Origin: Flavobacterium sp. 5
GTDB lineage: Bacteria; Bacteroidota; Bacteroidia; Flavobacteriales; Flavobacteriaceae
Direction: 5' to 3'
NCBI RefSeq assembly: GCF_002813295.1
Contig: NZ_PHUE01000001.1
Span: 2,790,001-2,854,000 of the forward strand
DNA length: 64,000 nucleotides
This document shows, piece by piece, positions 45,333 to 54,020 of the stretch. Numbering within the stretch: position 1 is the stretch's first letter; each line of letters begins with the position of its first letter. The position numbers and the translations under genes were made by a program. The notes under the pieces are model-generated. The model saw only the letters and a list, made by a program, of their open reading frames with translations. It was not told the origin of the DNA and did not search any database.

Positions 45333-46130
45333 ATGAAATTAGATTTAATAAAAAGTCAATGGATTGAGATCGTTTTCGAAGGGCGTAATAAACTTTATGG
45401 TGCTTACGAACTTAGAAAATCGAATAGAAAGACTTCTATGCGAGCTCTTATCATTGGTAGTATTCTTTTTAGTTTAGCTATCAGCGCTCCGCTTATTGCG
45501 AGTTACTTACCAGATAGTGGTGATGAAGCTGATAACGATATCAAGATAACTGCTGTGAAGTTGCCTCCTAAAAAGAAAGTCGAAGCTCCTAAGGATCTTG
45601 CTCCACCACCTCCACCTCCACCAAAACAAGACATGGTTAAATTCGTTAAGCCAGTTGTTGCTAAGGCAGAGGATGTTACTGAAGATCCACCAAAAATGGA
45701 TGATATCAAAGACAAAAAAACGGGTGCAGAAACTGTTAAAGGAGATCCAGATGCTCCTCTTACTGTTGAAGAGACTGGAAATGGTCCAGCAGTAGAAATT
45801 ATTGCAGAGGATACTAGTGTACACTCTTTAGCAGGTATTGAGCAAAAACCTGAATTTCCTGGTGGTATTGAGAAGTTTTACCAATTTGTTGGGAAAAATT
45901 ATCAAGCTCCAGAAGAAGAAGGTCTTAAAGGAAAAGTTTACGTTACTTTTGTTGTTGAAAAAGATGGGTCATTAACAGATATCAAAGTAATTAGAGATAT
46001 TGGTTATGGTACTGGAAAAGAAGCGATTAGAGTTTTGAACAAATGCCCAAAATGGCTTCCAGGTGAACAAAATGGTAAAAAAGTAAGGGTGTTATATTCT
46101 CTACCTATTACTATTCAATCAGCAGAATAA
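45333..46130 (+). CDS. tonB: TonB energy-transducing protein
   Basis: A 265-aa protein that carries ExbBD energy to outer-membrane receptors. It has an N-terminal helix (about residues 37-58), a proline-rich linker with PPPPPPP (about 92-98) and acidic/lysine repeats, and a C-terminal TonB domain (QKPEFPGGIEKFYQFV ... PITIQ). The stop overlaps the start of the next gene (TAATG at 46128-46132). Confidence 0.93.
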   Translation: MKLDLIKSQWIEIVFEGRNKLYGAYELRKSNRKTSMRALIIGSILFSLAISAPLIASYLPDSGDEADNDIKITAVKLPPKKKVEAPKDLAPPPPPPPKQDMVKFVKPVVAKAEDVTEDPPKMDDIKDKKTGAETVKGDPDAPLTVEETGNGPAVEIIAEDTSVHSLAGIEQKPEFPGGIEKFYQFVGKNYQAPEEEGLKGKVYVTFVVEKDGSLTDIKVIRDIGYGTGKEAIRVLNKCPKWLPGEQNGKKVRVLYSLPITIQSAE

Positions 46131-46360
46131 TGTTAAATAATTTATTTAACAATTTAAAGAAGAAATCGCTTATTGAGCGATTTCTTCTTGTTATAACCAT
46201 ATTGGTTTTCCTAGCGTATTTTTTTTTAGGGCTAATGGTTATATTTTGGAAAAAGTTTCCTTTTAATATGCAAATGCAATATAGAATTGCTTTAGGCGTT
46301 GTATTAATTGTGTATGCAATTATTAGGTTTTTTAGAGTCTATAATGCTAATAAAGAATAG
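46130..46360 (+). CDS. Small membrane protein of unknown function
   Basis: A 76-aa protein with two transmembrane helices (about residues 19-40 and 49-68), overlapping the tonB stop by one base. A perfect 14-bp stem-loop lies within its first codons (46157-46189). Fixed position between tonB and the PstS-like gene suggests an accessory role for this system; no family recognised. Confidence 0.75.
   Translation: MLNNLFNNLKKKSLIERFLLVITILVFLAYFFLGLMVIFWKKFPFNMQMQYRIALGVVLIVYAIIRFFRVYNANKE
46157..46189 (+). promoter_or_regulatory. Strong hairpin inside the start of the small membrane protein gene
   Basis: AAGAAGAAATCGCT (46157-46170) and AGCGATTTCTTCTT (46176-46189) pair perfectly around loop TATTG. 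It looks like a terminator stem but has no clean T-run and lies in coding sequence (codons 10-20). It could reduce expression of the genes downstream of tonB or protect the upstream message. Confidence 0.6.
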
Positions 46361-46362
46361 TT

Positions 46363-47292
46363 ATGTCTAGATTTAATATTTGTTTGGTTTTAGTTTCATT
46401 TGTTTTGATTTTTTTTAATTGTAAAAAGAATGAAAATACCGTTTCCAATGATGAAACAGTTTTAAAAGGGAAGGCTACTATTTTTGTTGATGAAACTATT
46501 ACTCCTATTGTTGAAGATGAAGTAATGGTATTTGAAAGTAATTATGATGCAAAGTTCACTTTAATTTCTAAATCAGAATCTGAGGTTTTAAATTCTTTGT
46601 TTAATAAAAAAGTTGGAATTGTTGTAATTGCTAGAAATTTAACTAAAAAAGAGTTAAATATTTTCGAACAAAGAAAAATAGTTCCTAAAATAACTAAATT
46701 TGCTATTGATGGCATAGCTTTTGTTTCTAATAAATCCAGTAATGATACTTTAATTGCTTTGAAGGATGTAATTGGTTTTATGAAAGGAGACAGAAATTCT
46801 AAAATTAAGGGTTTAGTGTTTGATAATCCAAATTCAAGTACGGTAAATTATATGAATAATTTAGCGGGTTTGAGTAGTTTGCCAGATAAAGATGTTTATA
46901 CTTTTAAAACAAATAATGAAGTTTTAAAATTTGTTTCTGAAAATAATGGGATGGTAGGTGTTGTTGGAGTAAATTGGTTGTCTCAACCTAATGCTTCAAT
47001 GGAAGTGATTATTAAGAATATAAATGTTTTAAGTGTTAAAGGTTTAAAAAAAGAAGGTTTTTATGCACCTTCTCAAAGTAATTTTGCCGAAGGTACTTAT
47101 CCTTTATTGAGAGATTTGTATATAGTTAATTGCCAGGGTTATTCTGGTTTGGGTATGGGAATTGCTTCTTTTGCCGCTGGTGATATAGGGCAAAGAATTG
47201 TTTTGAAATCAGGTTTATTACCACATCAAATGCCTACAAGAAAATTAAATATTGTACGAGGTACATCAAACAACGAAAAAGAAATAAAATAA
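46363..47292 (+). CDS. PstS-like substrate-binding lipoprotein
   Basis: A 309-aa lipoprotein (FFNC, Cys19) resembling phosphate-binding PstS proteins: KGKATIFVDETITPIVEDEVMVFES, FAIDGIAFVSN, GLVFDNPNSSTVNYM, and YPLLRDLYIVN near the end. No phosphate ABC transporter genes are near, and the gene is in the ExbBD-TonB operon, so the role is likely other than PstSCAB uptake. Two bases after the small membrane protein gene. Confidence 0.8.
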   Translation: MSRFNICLVLVSFVLIFFNCKKNENTVSNDETVLKGKATIFVDETITPIVEDEVMVFESNYDAKFTLISKSESEVLNSLFNKKVGIVVIARNLTKKELNIFEQRKIVPKITKFAIDGIAFVSNKSSNDTLIALKDVIGFMKGDRNSKIKGLVFDNPNSSTVNYMNNLAGLSSLPDKDVYTFKTNNEVLKFVSENNGMVGVVGVNWLSQPNASMEVIIKNINVLSVKGLKKEGFYAPSQSNFAEGTYPLLRDLYIVNCQGYSGLGMGIASFAAGDIGQRIVLKSGLLPHQMPTRKLNIVRGTSNNEKEIK

Positions 47293-47301
47293 TTTAATTT
47301 A

Positions 47302-48978
47302 ATGAAGATGAATAAAGTTAAAGTTTTAAGTATTGCTCTATTGGCTGTAGTGGCAACTAGCCATGCGCAAGATCTTAATCAAGCAAAGAAAGCAATCGAT
47401 GCTGAGCAATTTGAAAGTGCAAAAACAATTTTAAAATCTATAATTGCAGCAAAACCTACTAATGGTACTGCTGATTTTTATTTAGGTAATGTTTATCTAT
47501 TGCAAAATAATGCTGATTCAGCTAAAATATATTATCAAAAAGGTCTTGCTGGTTCTGAAGGAGCTAGGTTGAATAATATTGGTCTTGGTTTAATAGATCT
47601 TGATAATGGAAATGCAGCGGCAGCTGAAGAAAAGTTTGCGTTAGTTACAAAAGATTTAAAGAAAAAAGATATTGAAGAGTATATTTTTATAGGTCGCGCT
47701 TATACGTTTTCATTAAAACCAGATTATAAAAAAGCGCTAGAGTATTTAAACAAAGCAAAATTAATAAATCCTCAAGATGCACAATTAAATTTAGCATTAG
47801 GAAATGCTTATTTTGGTGATAAAAATCAAAACGAAGCATATTCGGCTTATAGAAATGCTTATTCAGCTGATAATACATTGATTAGAGCGAAAATGCAGTT
47901 AGGTGTTTTGTTGAAAGGAGCTAAAGCATATACTGAAGCAATTAAAGCTTTTGATGAAGTTATCGCTATTAATCCAAATTATGGACCTGTTTATCGTGAA
48001 TTAGCAGAGACTTATTATTTATGGGGAAGAAATGAACCATCTAAATATAGAGTATATGTAGATAAAGCCTTGGTTAATTATGAGAAATATTTGACCTTAA
48101 CAGATTATTCTATTAGTTCAAGAATGCGTCATGCTGACTTTTTGGTTTTAGCTGGTGAATATAAAGCTTTAGAGGTTGAGGCTAATAAAATGGTAGAATT
48201 AGATAAGGTGAATCCAAGAATTTTGCGTTATTTAGGAATTTCAGCTTATCAAAATGGTAACTATGATGTGGCTATAAAATCTTTAGAAAATTTTATTTCG
48301 GATTCAACTAATAAAATAATTGCTTTAGATTATCAAATTTTAGGTTTTGCGAAAATTAAGAAAGCTACTGGTGAAGATGGAAAAAATCTTGATACTGCAT
48401 TATTTGATAACGGTATTCTTGATGTGAAAAAATCATCTGAGATGGATGCTAATGGTTTGGCTTTGAATATTAGCGATATCGGAAAGAAATTATACGAGTT
48501 GAAGTTGTTTAAACAAGCTGCTGCAATTTATGAAATTGCAGTTGCTAATAAAGAATCTAAAAACTATATTTTGGATAATTTCTATTTAGGAAACAGTTTG
48601 TATTTTGATAATACAAAAAAAGATGTTAAGGCAGATCCTATTGCTTTGCAAAGAGCTGACTTAGCTTATGCTGCTGTAATTGAAGCTTCTCCTAAAACTC
48701 AAGATGCTTATTTGTACAGAGCAAGAACAAATAGTTTGTTGGAAAATGATGAGATGACAATTAAATATTACAATGATTACGTTAACATAGTAACAGAAAA
48801 AGGTGCTGAAGAGTTAGCTAAACCTGCTGTAGTTAAGAAAATAATTGAAAGTTACAATACTGCAGCTGCAAGTTATGCAAATACAGATAAAACTAAAGCT
48901 ATTGAATATTTCAATAAAACATTAGCTCTTGATCCTGTTAATCAATATGCATTAGATTCATTGAAATCTTTGAAATAA
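47302..48978 (+). CDS. Tetratricopeptide-repeat exported protein
   Basis: A 558-aa protein with a signal peptide (ending SHAQD) and TPR-like helical repeats along its length, for example DFYLGNVYLLQNNADSAKIYYQKGL, YKKALEYLNKAKLINPQDAQLNLALGNAYF and EAIKAFDEVIAINPNYGPVYRELAETYY. It is likely a periplasmic scaffold. Last gene of the exbB operon; terminator follows. Confidence 0.88.
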   Translation: MKMNKVKVLSIALLAVVATSHAQDLNQAKKAIDAEQFESAKTILKSIIAAKPTNGTADFYLGNVYLLQNNADSAKIYYQKGLAGSEGARLNNIGLGLIDLDNGNAAAAEEKFALVTKDLKKKDIEEYIFIGRAYTFSLKPDYKKALEYLNKAKLINPQDAQLNLALGNAYFGDKNQNEAYSAYRNAYSADNTLIRAKMQLGVLLKGAKAYTEAIKAFDEVIAINPNYGPVYRELAETYYLWGRNEPSKYRVYVDKALVNYEKYLTLTDYSISSRMRHADFLVLAGEYKALEVEANKMVELDKVNPRILRYLGISAYQNGNYDVAIKSLENFISDSTNKIIALDYQILGFAKIKKATGEDGKNLDTALFDNGILDVKKSSEMDANGLALNISDIGKKLYELKLFKQAAAIYEIAVANKESKNYILDNFYLGNSLYFDNTKKDVKADPIALQRADLAYAAVIEASPKTQDAYLYRARTNSLLENDEMTIKYYNDYVNIVTEKGAEELAKPAVVKKIIESYNTAAASYANTDKTKAIEYFNKTLALDPVNQYALDSLKSLK

Positions 48979-49000
48979 TTTAAAGGAAATATTTTTTTTA

Positions 49001-49034
49001 AAAACGGCAATTAGAAATAGTTGCCGTTTTTTTT
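49001..49034 (+). terminator. Terminator of the exbB-TPR operon
   Basis: Stem AAAACGGCAA (49001-49010) / TTGCCGTTTT (49021-49030), 10-base loop, then a T-run. Confidence 0.9.
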
Positions 49035-49103
49035 ATATATAATAGTTTTGTTGTTTTCTTCATGATAGTAATTTATCAACTCTTTAAATTTCCATTAATT
49101 GCG

Positions 49104-49111
49104 TATCTTTG
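49104..49111 (+). promoter_or_regulatory. Promoter -7 element of queE
   Basis: TATCTTTG matches TANNTTTG, 17 bases before the queE ATG, so the leader is very short. Confidence 0.6.
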
Positions 49112-49128
49112 CACCCTAAATTTATACA

Positions 49129-49761
49129 ATGTTATCTAAAGAAGTTCAATTAGAAGTTAATAAAGGAACTATGCTTCCTCTTATGGAAGAATTTTATACT
49201 ATTCAAGGAGAGGGCTTTCATACGGGTACTGCTGCTTATTTTATTAGAATAGGAGGTTGCGATGTTGGTTGTCATTGGTGTGATGTTAAAGAGAGTTGGA
49301 ATGCTGAATTACACCCACCTACAAAAATTGATTTGATAGTTGATAATGCAACTAAGTATGCTGATACTATTGTTATTACTGGTGGAGAGCCTTTAATGTG
49401 GGATATGGATCCTTTGACACAAAAATTAAAGGATAACAATGTAAGAGTTCATATTGAAACCTCAGGTGCTTATCCTCTTAGTGGTACTTGGGATTGGATC
49501 TGTCTTTCTCCTAAAAAAAATAAATTGCCGACTAAAACCGTGTATGATAATGCAGATGAACTTAAGGTGATAATTTATAATAAGCATGATTTTATTTTTG
49601 CTGAAGAACAAGCTGAAAAAGTGAATCCGAATGCAATTCTTTTTCTTCAACCAGAATGGAGTAAAAAAGAGGAAATGACACCGCTGATTGTTGACTATGT
49701 CATGAATAACCCAAAATGGAGAGTTTCGCTACAAACTCATAAGTATTTAAATATCCCTTAA
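49129..49761 (+). CDS. queE: 7-carboxy-7-deazaguanine synthase
   Basis: Radical-SAM enzyme turning carboxy-tetrahydropterin into 7-carboxy-7-deazaguanine for queuosine. The 210-aa protein has the unusual cluster motif C44-x3-C48-x2-C51 (GGCDVGCHWCDV), GGEP (Gly-rich SAM motif) and the family start EEFYTIQGEG. It belongs with queA (28624) in the same tRNA modification pathway, though far apart. Confidence 0.95.
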   Translation: MLSKEVQLEVNKGTMLPLMEEFYTIQGEGFHTGTAAYFIRIGGCDVGCHWCDVKESWNAELHPPTKIDLIVDNATKYADTIVITGGEPLMWDMDPLTQKLKDNNVRVHIETSGAYPLSGTWDWICLSPKKNKLPTKTVYDNADELKVIIYNKHDFIFAEEQAEKVNPNAILFLQPEWSKKEEMTPLIVDYVMNNPKWRVSLQTHKYLNIP

Positions 49762-50091
49762 ATTCTTAAATTGGCTTTCTTTTTTTGAAAATCATAGATT
49801 GTTTATCGTCTTATTTTTTAAACTTTTATCCCTATAGATAGAGCACAAATAATCTTTGTTTTTGATTATTTGTGTATAGTTATATCTTTTCTTGTTAATT
49901 TTAAAATTATTGACTTTTCGTGTTACTTTTTTAACTTATTTACTTGTAAATGGTTAATTATTTCACGTGTTAATATGATAATTTTATTTATATATTTTTA
50001 TATATTTGGTTTTATTAAGCATAAATTTTTATATATTTACTAAAACCTACTATGATTCTTTTGAAGAATCATTACTAAAATAAAATAGCCC
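49762..50091. other. AT-rich gap before the TonB-C protein gene
   Basis: 330 bases. A possible -7 box TATATTTG is at 50001-50008. There is no gene, RNA or repeat I can support. Confidence 0.4.
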
Positions 50092-50484
50092 ATGAAAAGA
50101 ATTTTACTTTCTATAATTACTTTGTTTGTTGTGAGTTTTGCTTCGGCACAAGTAACGGCCACTATGGTGGATGATGCTCCTTATAATTATGAAGAAGTCG
50201 AAGTTAGGCCTGAATTTCCTGGAGGAAATAATGCTTTAATGACATTTATTAGTTCTAATTTTAAAATGCCTGATTACGATGGAGGAGGAGGTACTTTAAA
50301 AGTTGCTTTTATTATTGAAGTTGATGGGAGTGTTACCAATGTAAAAGTTGTAAAAGATCTTGGTCAAGGAACCGGAGCAGAAGCCAAAAGAGTTATCAGT
50401 TTGTTGCCTCACTGGACTTCAGGAGAGCACAGAGGTCAAAAAGTTAGAGTACTTTATGAAATACCGATAAAAATTGCAGGTTAA
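50092..50484 (+). CDS. Exported TonB C-terminal domain protein
   Basis: A 130-aa protein with a signal peptide (ending ASAQ) followed directly by a TonB_C domain (VRPEFPGGNNALMTFI ... KVRVLYEIPIKIAG), without the helix and proline linker needed to link to ExbBD. It resembles the end of the tonB at 45333. It could bind receptor TonB boxes or other partners in the periplasm. Not a canonical energy transducer. Confidence 0.85.
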   Translation: MKRILLSIITLFVVSFASAQVTATMVDDAPYNYEEVEVRPEFPGGNNALMTFISSNFKMPDYDGGGGTLKVAFIIEVDGSVTNVKVVKDLGQGTGAEAKRVISLLPHWTSGEHRGQKVRVLYEIPIKIAG

Positions 50485-50521
50485 TCTTCTGTAGCTATGA
50501 TGAAAATGTAATAGACTTTAT

Positions 50522-50555
50522 AAAAAGCCAAATGTTAAACAACATTTGGCTTTTT
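50522..50555 (+). terminator. Terminator of the TonB-C protein gene
   Basis: Perfect 15-bp stem AAAAAGCCAAATGTT (50522-50536) / AACATTTGGCTTTTT (50541-50555), loop AAAC; T-rich end. May also serve the convergent methyltransferase gene. Confidence 0.9.
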
Positions 50556-50575
50556 CATTTTGTATTGGTTTTGTT

Positions 50576-51280
50576 TTAAATACTAAGTCTGGCTAAATAA
50601 TCATAATGTTCCCCTTCGAGTAGTAGTTCACACTGGAGTCCATTGGCAAAAGCTGCATTTTGCAATGTATTATAGTCTAGATAAAGCCAAGGAAAAGCAG
50701 TTTCAGTTTCTTTTTTATAGGATATAGTAAAAGTCAATTCCCCATAATAGCCATTGCTTGGTATCCATTTTCCACCATCTTCATCATCATCAAACATATA
50801 TATAATATCAGAAGAGTCAATAAGAATCTGGCCGCCAGGATTGAGTAGGTTTTTTAATTTTTGCAAAAATTTAGGCGTATCATTTAGAGTGCCAAAAATC
50901 CCTGTGCCATTCATTAGTGCAATGATAGTATCGTATTTTTCATTTTCCAAAGTCAGTATGTCTTGCACTTTTGCATCCTTCAATCCACGAAGTTTACAAG
51001 CTTCAATTGCATTTTCCGAAATATCAATAGATGTAACATCAAGATTTCTATCGTTTTGTAAAGTCAGACTATGACTCCCGGCTCCACATCCCACATCGAG
51101 AACCCTACCTTTAGCTAGCTGTAATGCCTTTTGTTCTATTTTGGGCATCTCATTATAGTCACGAAATAGATAAGCAACACTCATTTCATCTTCTTCCGAA
51201 ATAGAAGTTTCGGTTGTTAAGTTTTCGGGTTTGTTATTCGTTTGGTAATCTAGTATAGCTTTTCCAAAAAGATCTTTCAT
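50576..51280 (-). CDS. Class I SAM-dependent methyltransferase
   Basis: A 234-aa methyltransferase. Motif I is VLDVGCGAGSHSL, followed by SIDISENAIEACK (acidic loop for SAM ribose) and ILIDSSDIIYMF (motif IV-like). The 45-residue N-terminal extension and C-terminal lid are variable. Substrate unknown. Divergent from the YkgJ-like gene. Confidence 0.9.
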   Translation of the reverse strand: MKDLFGKAILDYQTNNKPENLTTETSISEEDEMSVAYLFRDYNEMPKIEQKALQLAKGRVLDVGCGAGSHSLTLQNDRNLDVTSIDISENAIEACKLRGLKDAKVQDILTLENEKYDTIIALMNGTGIFGTLNDTPKFLQKLKNLLNPGGQILIDSSDIIYMFDDDEDGGKWIPSNGYYGELTFTISYKKETETAFPWLYLDYNTLQNAAFANGLQCELLLEGEHYDYLARLSI

Positions 51281-51321
51281 AAATTTAGTTTGAAGTTTAA
51301 ATTTCCGAGTTTAAAGTTTAG

Positions 51322-51329
51322 TACTTTTG
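51322..51329 (+). promoter_or_regulatory. Promoter -7 element of the YkgJ-like gene
   Basis: TACTTTTG fits TANNTTTG and overlaps the TTG at 51327, so the start of the next gene must be the ATG at 51345. Confidence 0.6.
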
Positions 51330-51344
51330 CGCATTCAACATTAT

Positions 51345-51848
51345 ATGTCAAAATTGAAACCAGCTTTAAACGAATTAGGGAAACTTGCCAAAGATAAGCA
51401 TATCGAAAACAAAAAGTATTTCGATAAGCTAAAAAAGAAAACGCCTAAGAATTTAGATTATATAATGCTGGATATCCATGAATCCGAGTTTAAAAAAACA
51501 GATTGTTTAAAGTGTGCCAACTGTTGTAAAACTACAGGACCATTATTTACTTTGGCAGATATTGAACGCATTTCAAAGTCTTTAAGGCAAAAACCACAGC
51601 AGTTTATCGATCAGTATTTGCGTATAGATGAAGATCAGGATTATGTATTGAAAAGCGTGCCATGTACTTTTCTAGATACAGACAATACTTGTTTTATTTA
51701 TGACGTTCGTCCAAAAGCATGTCGTGAATTTCCTCATACCGACCGAAAAAAGTTTCAGCAAATTACCGATTTAACTTTGCAAAATGTAGCAATATGTCCT
51801 GCAGCTTATAATATTGTTGAAGAAATGAAAAAGAAATTACCGCTCTAA
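51345..51848 (+). CDS. YkgJ-type cysteine-cluster protein
   Basis: A 167-aa protein with the metal-binding cysteine cluster of the YkgJ/Fe-S-oxidoreductase-like family: KCANCCKTTGP, PCTFLDTDNTCFIYDVRPKACREFP. Such proteins bind iron or zinc and have no firm enzymatic role. Start ATG 51345 chosen from the promoter; the longer frame starts inside the promoter box. Confidence 0.88.
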   Translation: MSKLKPALNELGKLAKDKHIENKKYFDKLKKKTPKNLDYIMLDIHESEFKKTDCLKCANCCKTTGPLFTLADIERISKSLRQKPQQFIDQYLRIDEDQDYVLKSVPCTFLDTDNTCFIYDVRPKACREFPHTDRKKFQQITDLTLQNVAICPAAYNIVEEMKKKLPL

Positions 51849-51919
51849 ATTTTGCTTTTTTTTATAAGATCAACAGTACTCCAAAAAAGGTTTAACAAGA
51901 CCTTAAATAAAACTTTATG

Positions 51920-51927
51920 TATATTTG
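51920..51927 (+). promoter_or_regulatory. Promoter -7 element of the permease gene
   Basis: TATATTTG fits TANNTTTG; transcription would begin near 51934, after the TTG at 51925 and before the TTG at 51952. Confidence 0.55.
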
Positions 51928-51951
51928 TTCAGTTCCTCAAAGTATATTAAT

Positions 51952-53187
51952 TTGAATTTAGAATATTTTATCGCCAAAAGGCTCATTACTGCCAAAGATT
52001 ATAAAAGTAGCATATCAGCTCCTATAATTAACATTGCTATATCTGCTATCGCTATCGGTATGATCATGATGATAGTTTCGGTGGCAACTGGTATTGGATT
52101 ACAAAATAAAATCCGTGAAAAGATTGCGGCCTTCAACGGACATATTATAATTTCGAACTACGATAATAACCAATCTGAAATCACATTATCGCCCATTGCA
52201 AAAAATCAAGATTTTTATCCAAAGTTCAATGCCGTTCCAGAGGTAAGTCACATTCAAGCCATAGCCAGTAAAGCTGGAATCATTAGAACCGAAACCGCTT
52301 TTGAGGGAATTATTTTCAAAGGAGTAGGAAATGACTACCAATGGGGAAATATAAAAGAATATCTCGTTTCTGGAAGACTGCCTGATTTATCAAAAAAGGT
52401 TACTCCAGAAGTAGTAATTTCTCAGTTTTTAGCCAATCGACTAGAGCTAAAAGTCGGCGATTCCTTTAATACCTTCTTTATAAAGGAAAATCAAAATCAA
52501 TTACCAAATATCCGAAGATTCAAAATAACAGGGATTTTCAATTCTGGATTTCAACAATTCGATGCGACCTACATAATCGGAGATATAAGACATGTACAAA
52601 AAATAAATAAATGGAACCCAAATCAAATTGGAGCTTTTGAGGTTTTTGTTAAAGATTTCAATACAATAAAAGAAACCGGAGAGCAGGTATATGAAAAAAC
52701 ATCTTCAACACTAGATACCAAAACAATTATCGAAAAATATAGCTATATATTCGAGTGGTTGCAACTTTTCGATTTCAATATTATTGTAATATTAGCAGTA
52801 ATGATACTCGTGGCAACTATAAATATGGTAGTAGCCTTGCTAGTATTAATACTAGAACGAACCCAAATGATAGGAATTCTAAAAGCATTAGGAGCAAACA
52901 ATTGGTCAGTTAGAAAAATATTTCTCTACAACGCATTCTATCTTATCGGCAGAGGATTGTTATGGGGCAATGGAATCGGAATCGCATTATTGTTATTACA
53001 GCAACAATTCGGAATAATAAAACTAAACCCCGAAAACTACTATGTCAATGAAGCCCCAGTATATCTTAATTTCGGATATATCTTGGCATTAAATATTCTT
53101 ACAGTAACAATTTGTGCATTAGTATTATTAATTCCCTCCTATATAATCACAAAAATTTCCCCAGTCAAAGCTATTCGTTTCGATTAA
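51952..53187 (+). CDS. LolC/E-like ABC transporter permease (FtsX-like)
   Basis: A 411-aa membrane protein with an N-terminal helix (SISAPIINIAISAIAIGMIMMIVSVATGIG), a large periplasmic domain and three C-terminal helices with LVLILERTQMIGILKALGANNWSVRKIF, the FtsX/LolE signature. It likely works in moving lipoproteins or lipids with an ATPase encoded elsewhere. No ATG is available; TTG 51952 is chosen because the promoter box lies just upstream. Confidence 0.88.
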   Translation: MNLEYFIAKRLITAKDYKSSISAPIINIAISAIAIGMIMMIVSVATGIGLQNKIREKIAAFNGHIIISNYDNNQSEITLSPIAKNQDFYPKFNAVPEVSHIQAIASKAGIIRTETAFEGIIFKGVGNDYQWGNIKEYLVSGRLPDLSKKVTPEVVISQFLANRLELKVGDSFNTFFIKENQNQLPNIRRFKITGIFNSGFQQFDATYIIGDIRHVQKINKWNPNQIGAFEVFVKDFNTIKETGEQVYEKTSSTLDTKTIIEKYSYIFEWLQLFDFNIIVILAVMILVATINMVVALLVLILERTQMIGILKALGANNWSVRKIFLYNAFYLIGRGLLWGNGIGIALLLLQQQFGIIKLNPENYYVNEAPVYLNFGYILALNILTVTICALVLLIPSYIITKISPVKAIRFD

Positions 53188-53200
53188 TTTCAATAATAAT

Positions 53201-53284
53201 CAGGAGCTATTTCCTGCTATCCACTCCAATCTTGTGGGCCGAACCCCGGCCCACAAGGATTTCCACTACTATCAGGGCTAGGGC
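53201..53284 (-). repeat. Structured intergenic element, copy C
   Basis: On the minus strand: CTAGCCCTGATAGTAGTGG, AATC, a bulged C, then a stem TTGTGGGCC / GGCCCACAA with the rest of the loop, GATT and GTGGATAGCAGGAAATAG. Outer parts match copy B nearly base for base; the inner stem has an unrelated sequence but pairs fully. Starts 14 bases after the permease stop. Confidence 0.65.
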
Positions 53285-53461
53285 ATCAGGCATTATAAGA
53301 GAGATTTGTCTTTTAGATACACCTATTATATATGTATATCACCTTTTTGATGCAAGCCCTCCGTATTCTGAACCCTTCAGAATAACAACCCAACCATATT
53401 TTAGTTTAAAAAGCAAACGCCGCATCTAAAACCAATGATATTATATGTTTTATATATAGCA

Positions 53462-53769
53462 TTTATATAAAACGTATAAATGATTTGTATAAAAAATATA
53501 AATGATTTATACGAAAGGTATAATTGTTTTATACGAAAAGTATAATTGTTTTATACGAAAAGTATAAAAGATTTATATGAAAGGTATAATTGTTTTATAT
53601 AAAAAGTATAATTGTTTCATACGAAAAGTATAAAAGATTTATATAAAAAGTATAATTGTTTTATACAAAACGTATAAATTATTTATACGAAAGGTATAAT
53701 TGTTTTATACGAAAAATATAATTGATTTATACAAAAAGTATAAATGTTATATATAAAAAGTACATTATA
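53462..53769. repeat. 14-copy 22-bp tandem repeat with a hairpin in each unit
   Basis: Units such as TTTATACGAAAAGTATAATTGT repeat every 22 bases from 53462 to 53769. Each contains an inverted repeat TATAC/GTATA around a five-base loop, kept or compensated in most copies (TATAT and TATAA variants). 22 is not a multiple of three, so it is not coding. It sits about 275 bases upstream of the first rRNA promoter. Confidence 0.85.
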
Positions 53770-54020
53770 TAGTAAGTACAGCCAAAAACGATACTTCTAT
53801 GTACTTAAAACAATAAAATTTTAGAATCACCACTCAGTACCTATATATAGTATAGTGAATAAACCACGTATTATTCCCAAAGAAACCTCCAAAAACCTAG
53901 CAAAACCGATAAAACACTTCAAAATCCCATACCCAAATTCAAAAATCATCAAAAAGTGTTTTTGTAACCCACCTTAAACCAGTGTATTAAAAAATAAACA
54001 AAAAATAGTTAAGAAAAGCC
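53770..54020. other. Gap between the repeat array and the rRNA promoters
   Basis: AT-rich with no gene, RNA or repeat I can support. Confidence 0.4.

Noticed and set aside
45503..45824. Gly/Trp-rich minus-strand frames opposite tonB
   Set aside because: They are the complement of TonB's proline-rich codons, with no start context or independent support.
46363..47292. Phosphate uptake operon from the PstS-like gene
   Set aside because: There are no pstCAB or phoU genes nearby; the gene is part of the ExbBD-TonB operon.
51327..51344. TTG start at 51327 for the YkgJ-like gene
   Set aside because: It lies in the promoter -7 box, so it would not be in the transcript.
53462..53769. Possible CRISPR array in the 22-bp repeats
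   Set aside because: The repeats are directly adjacent with no unique spacers and no cas genes are present.
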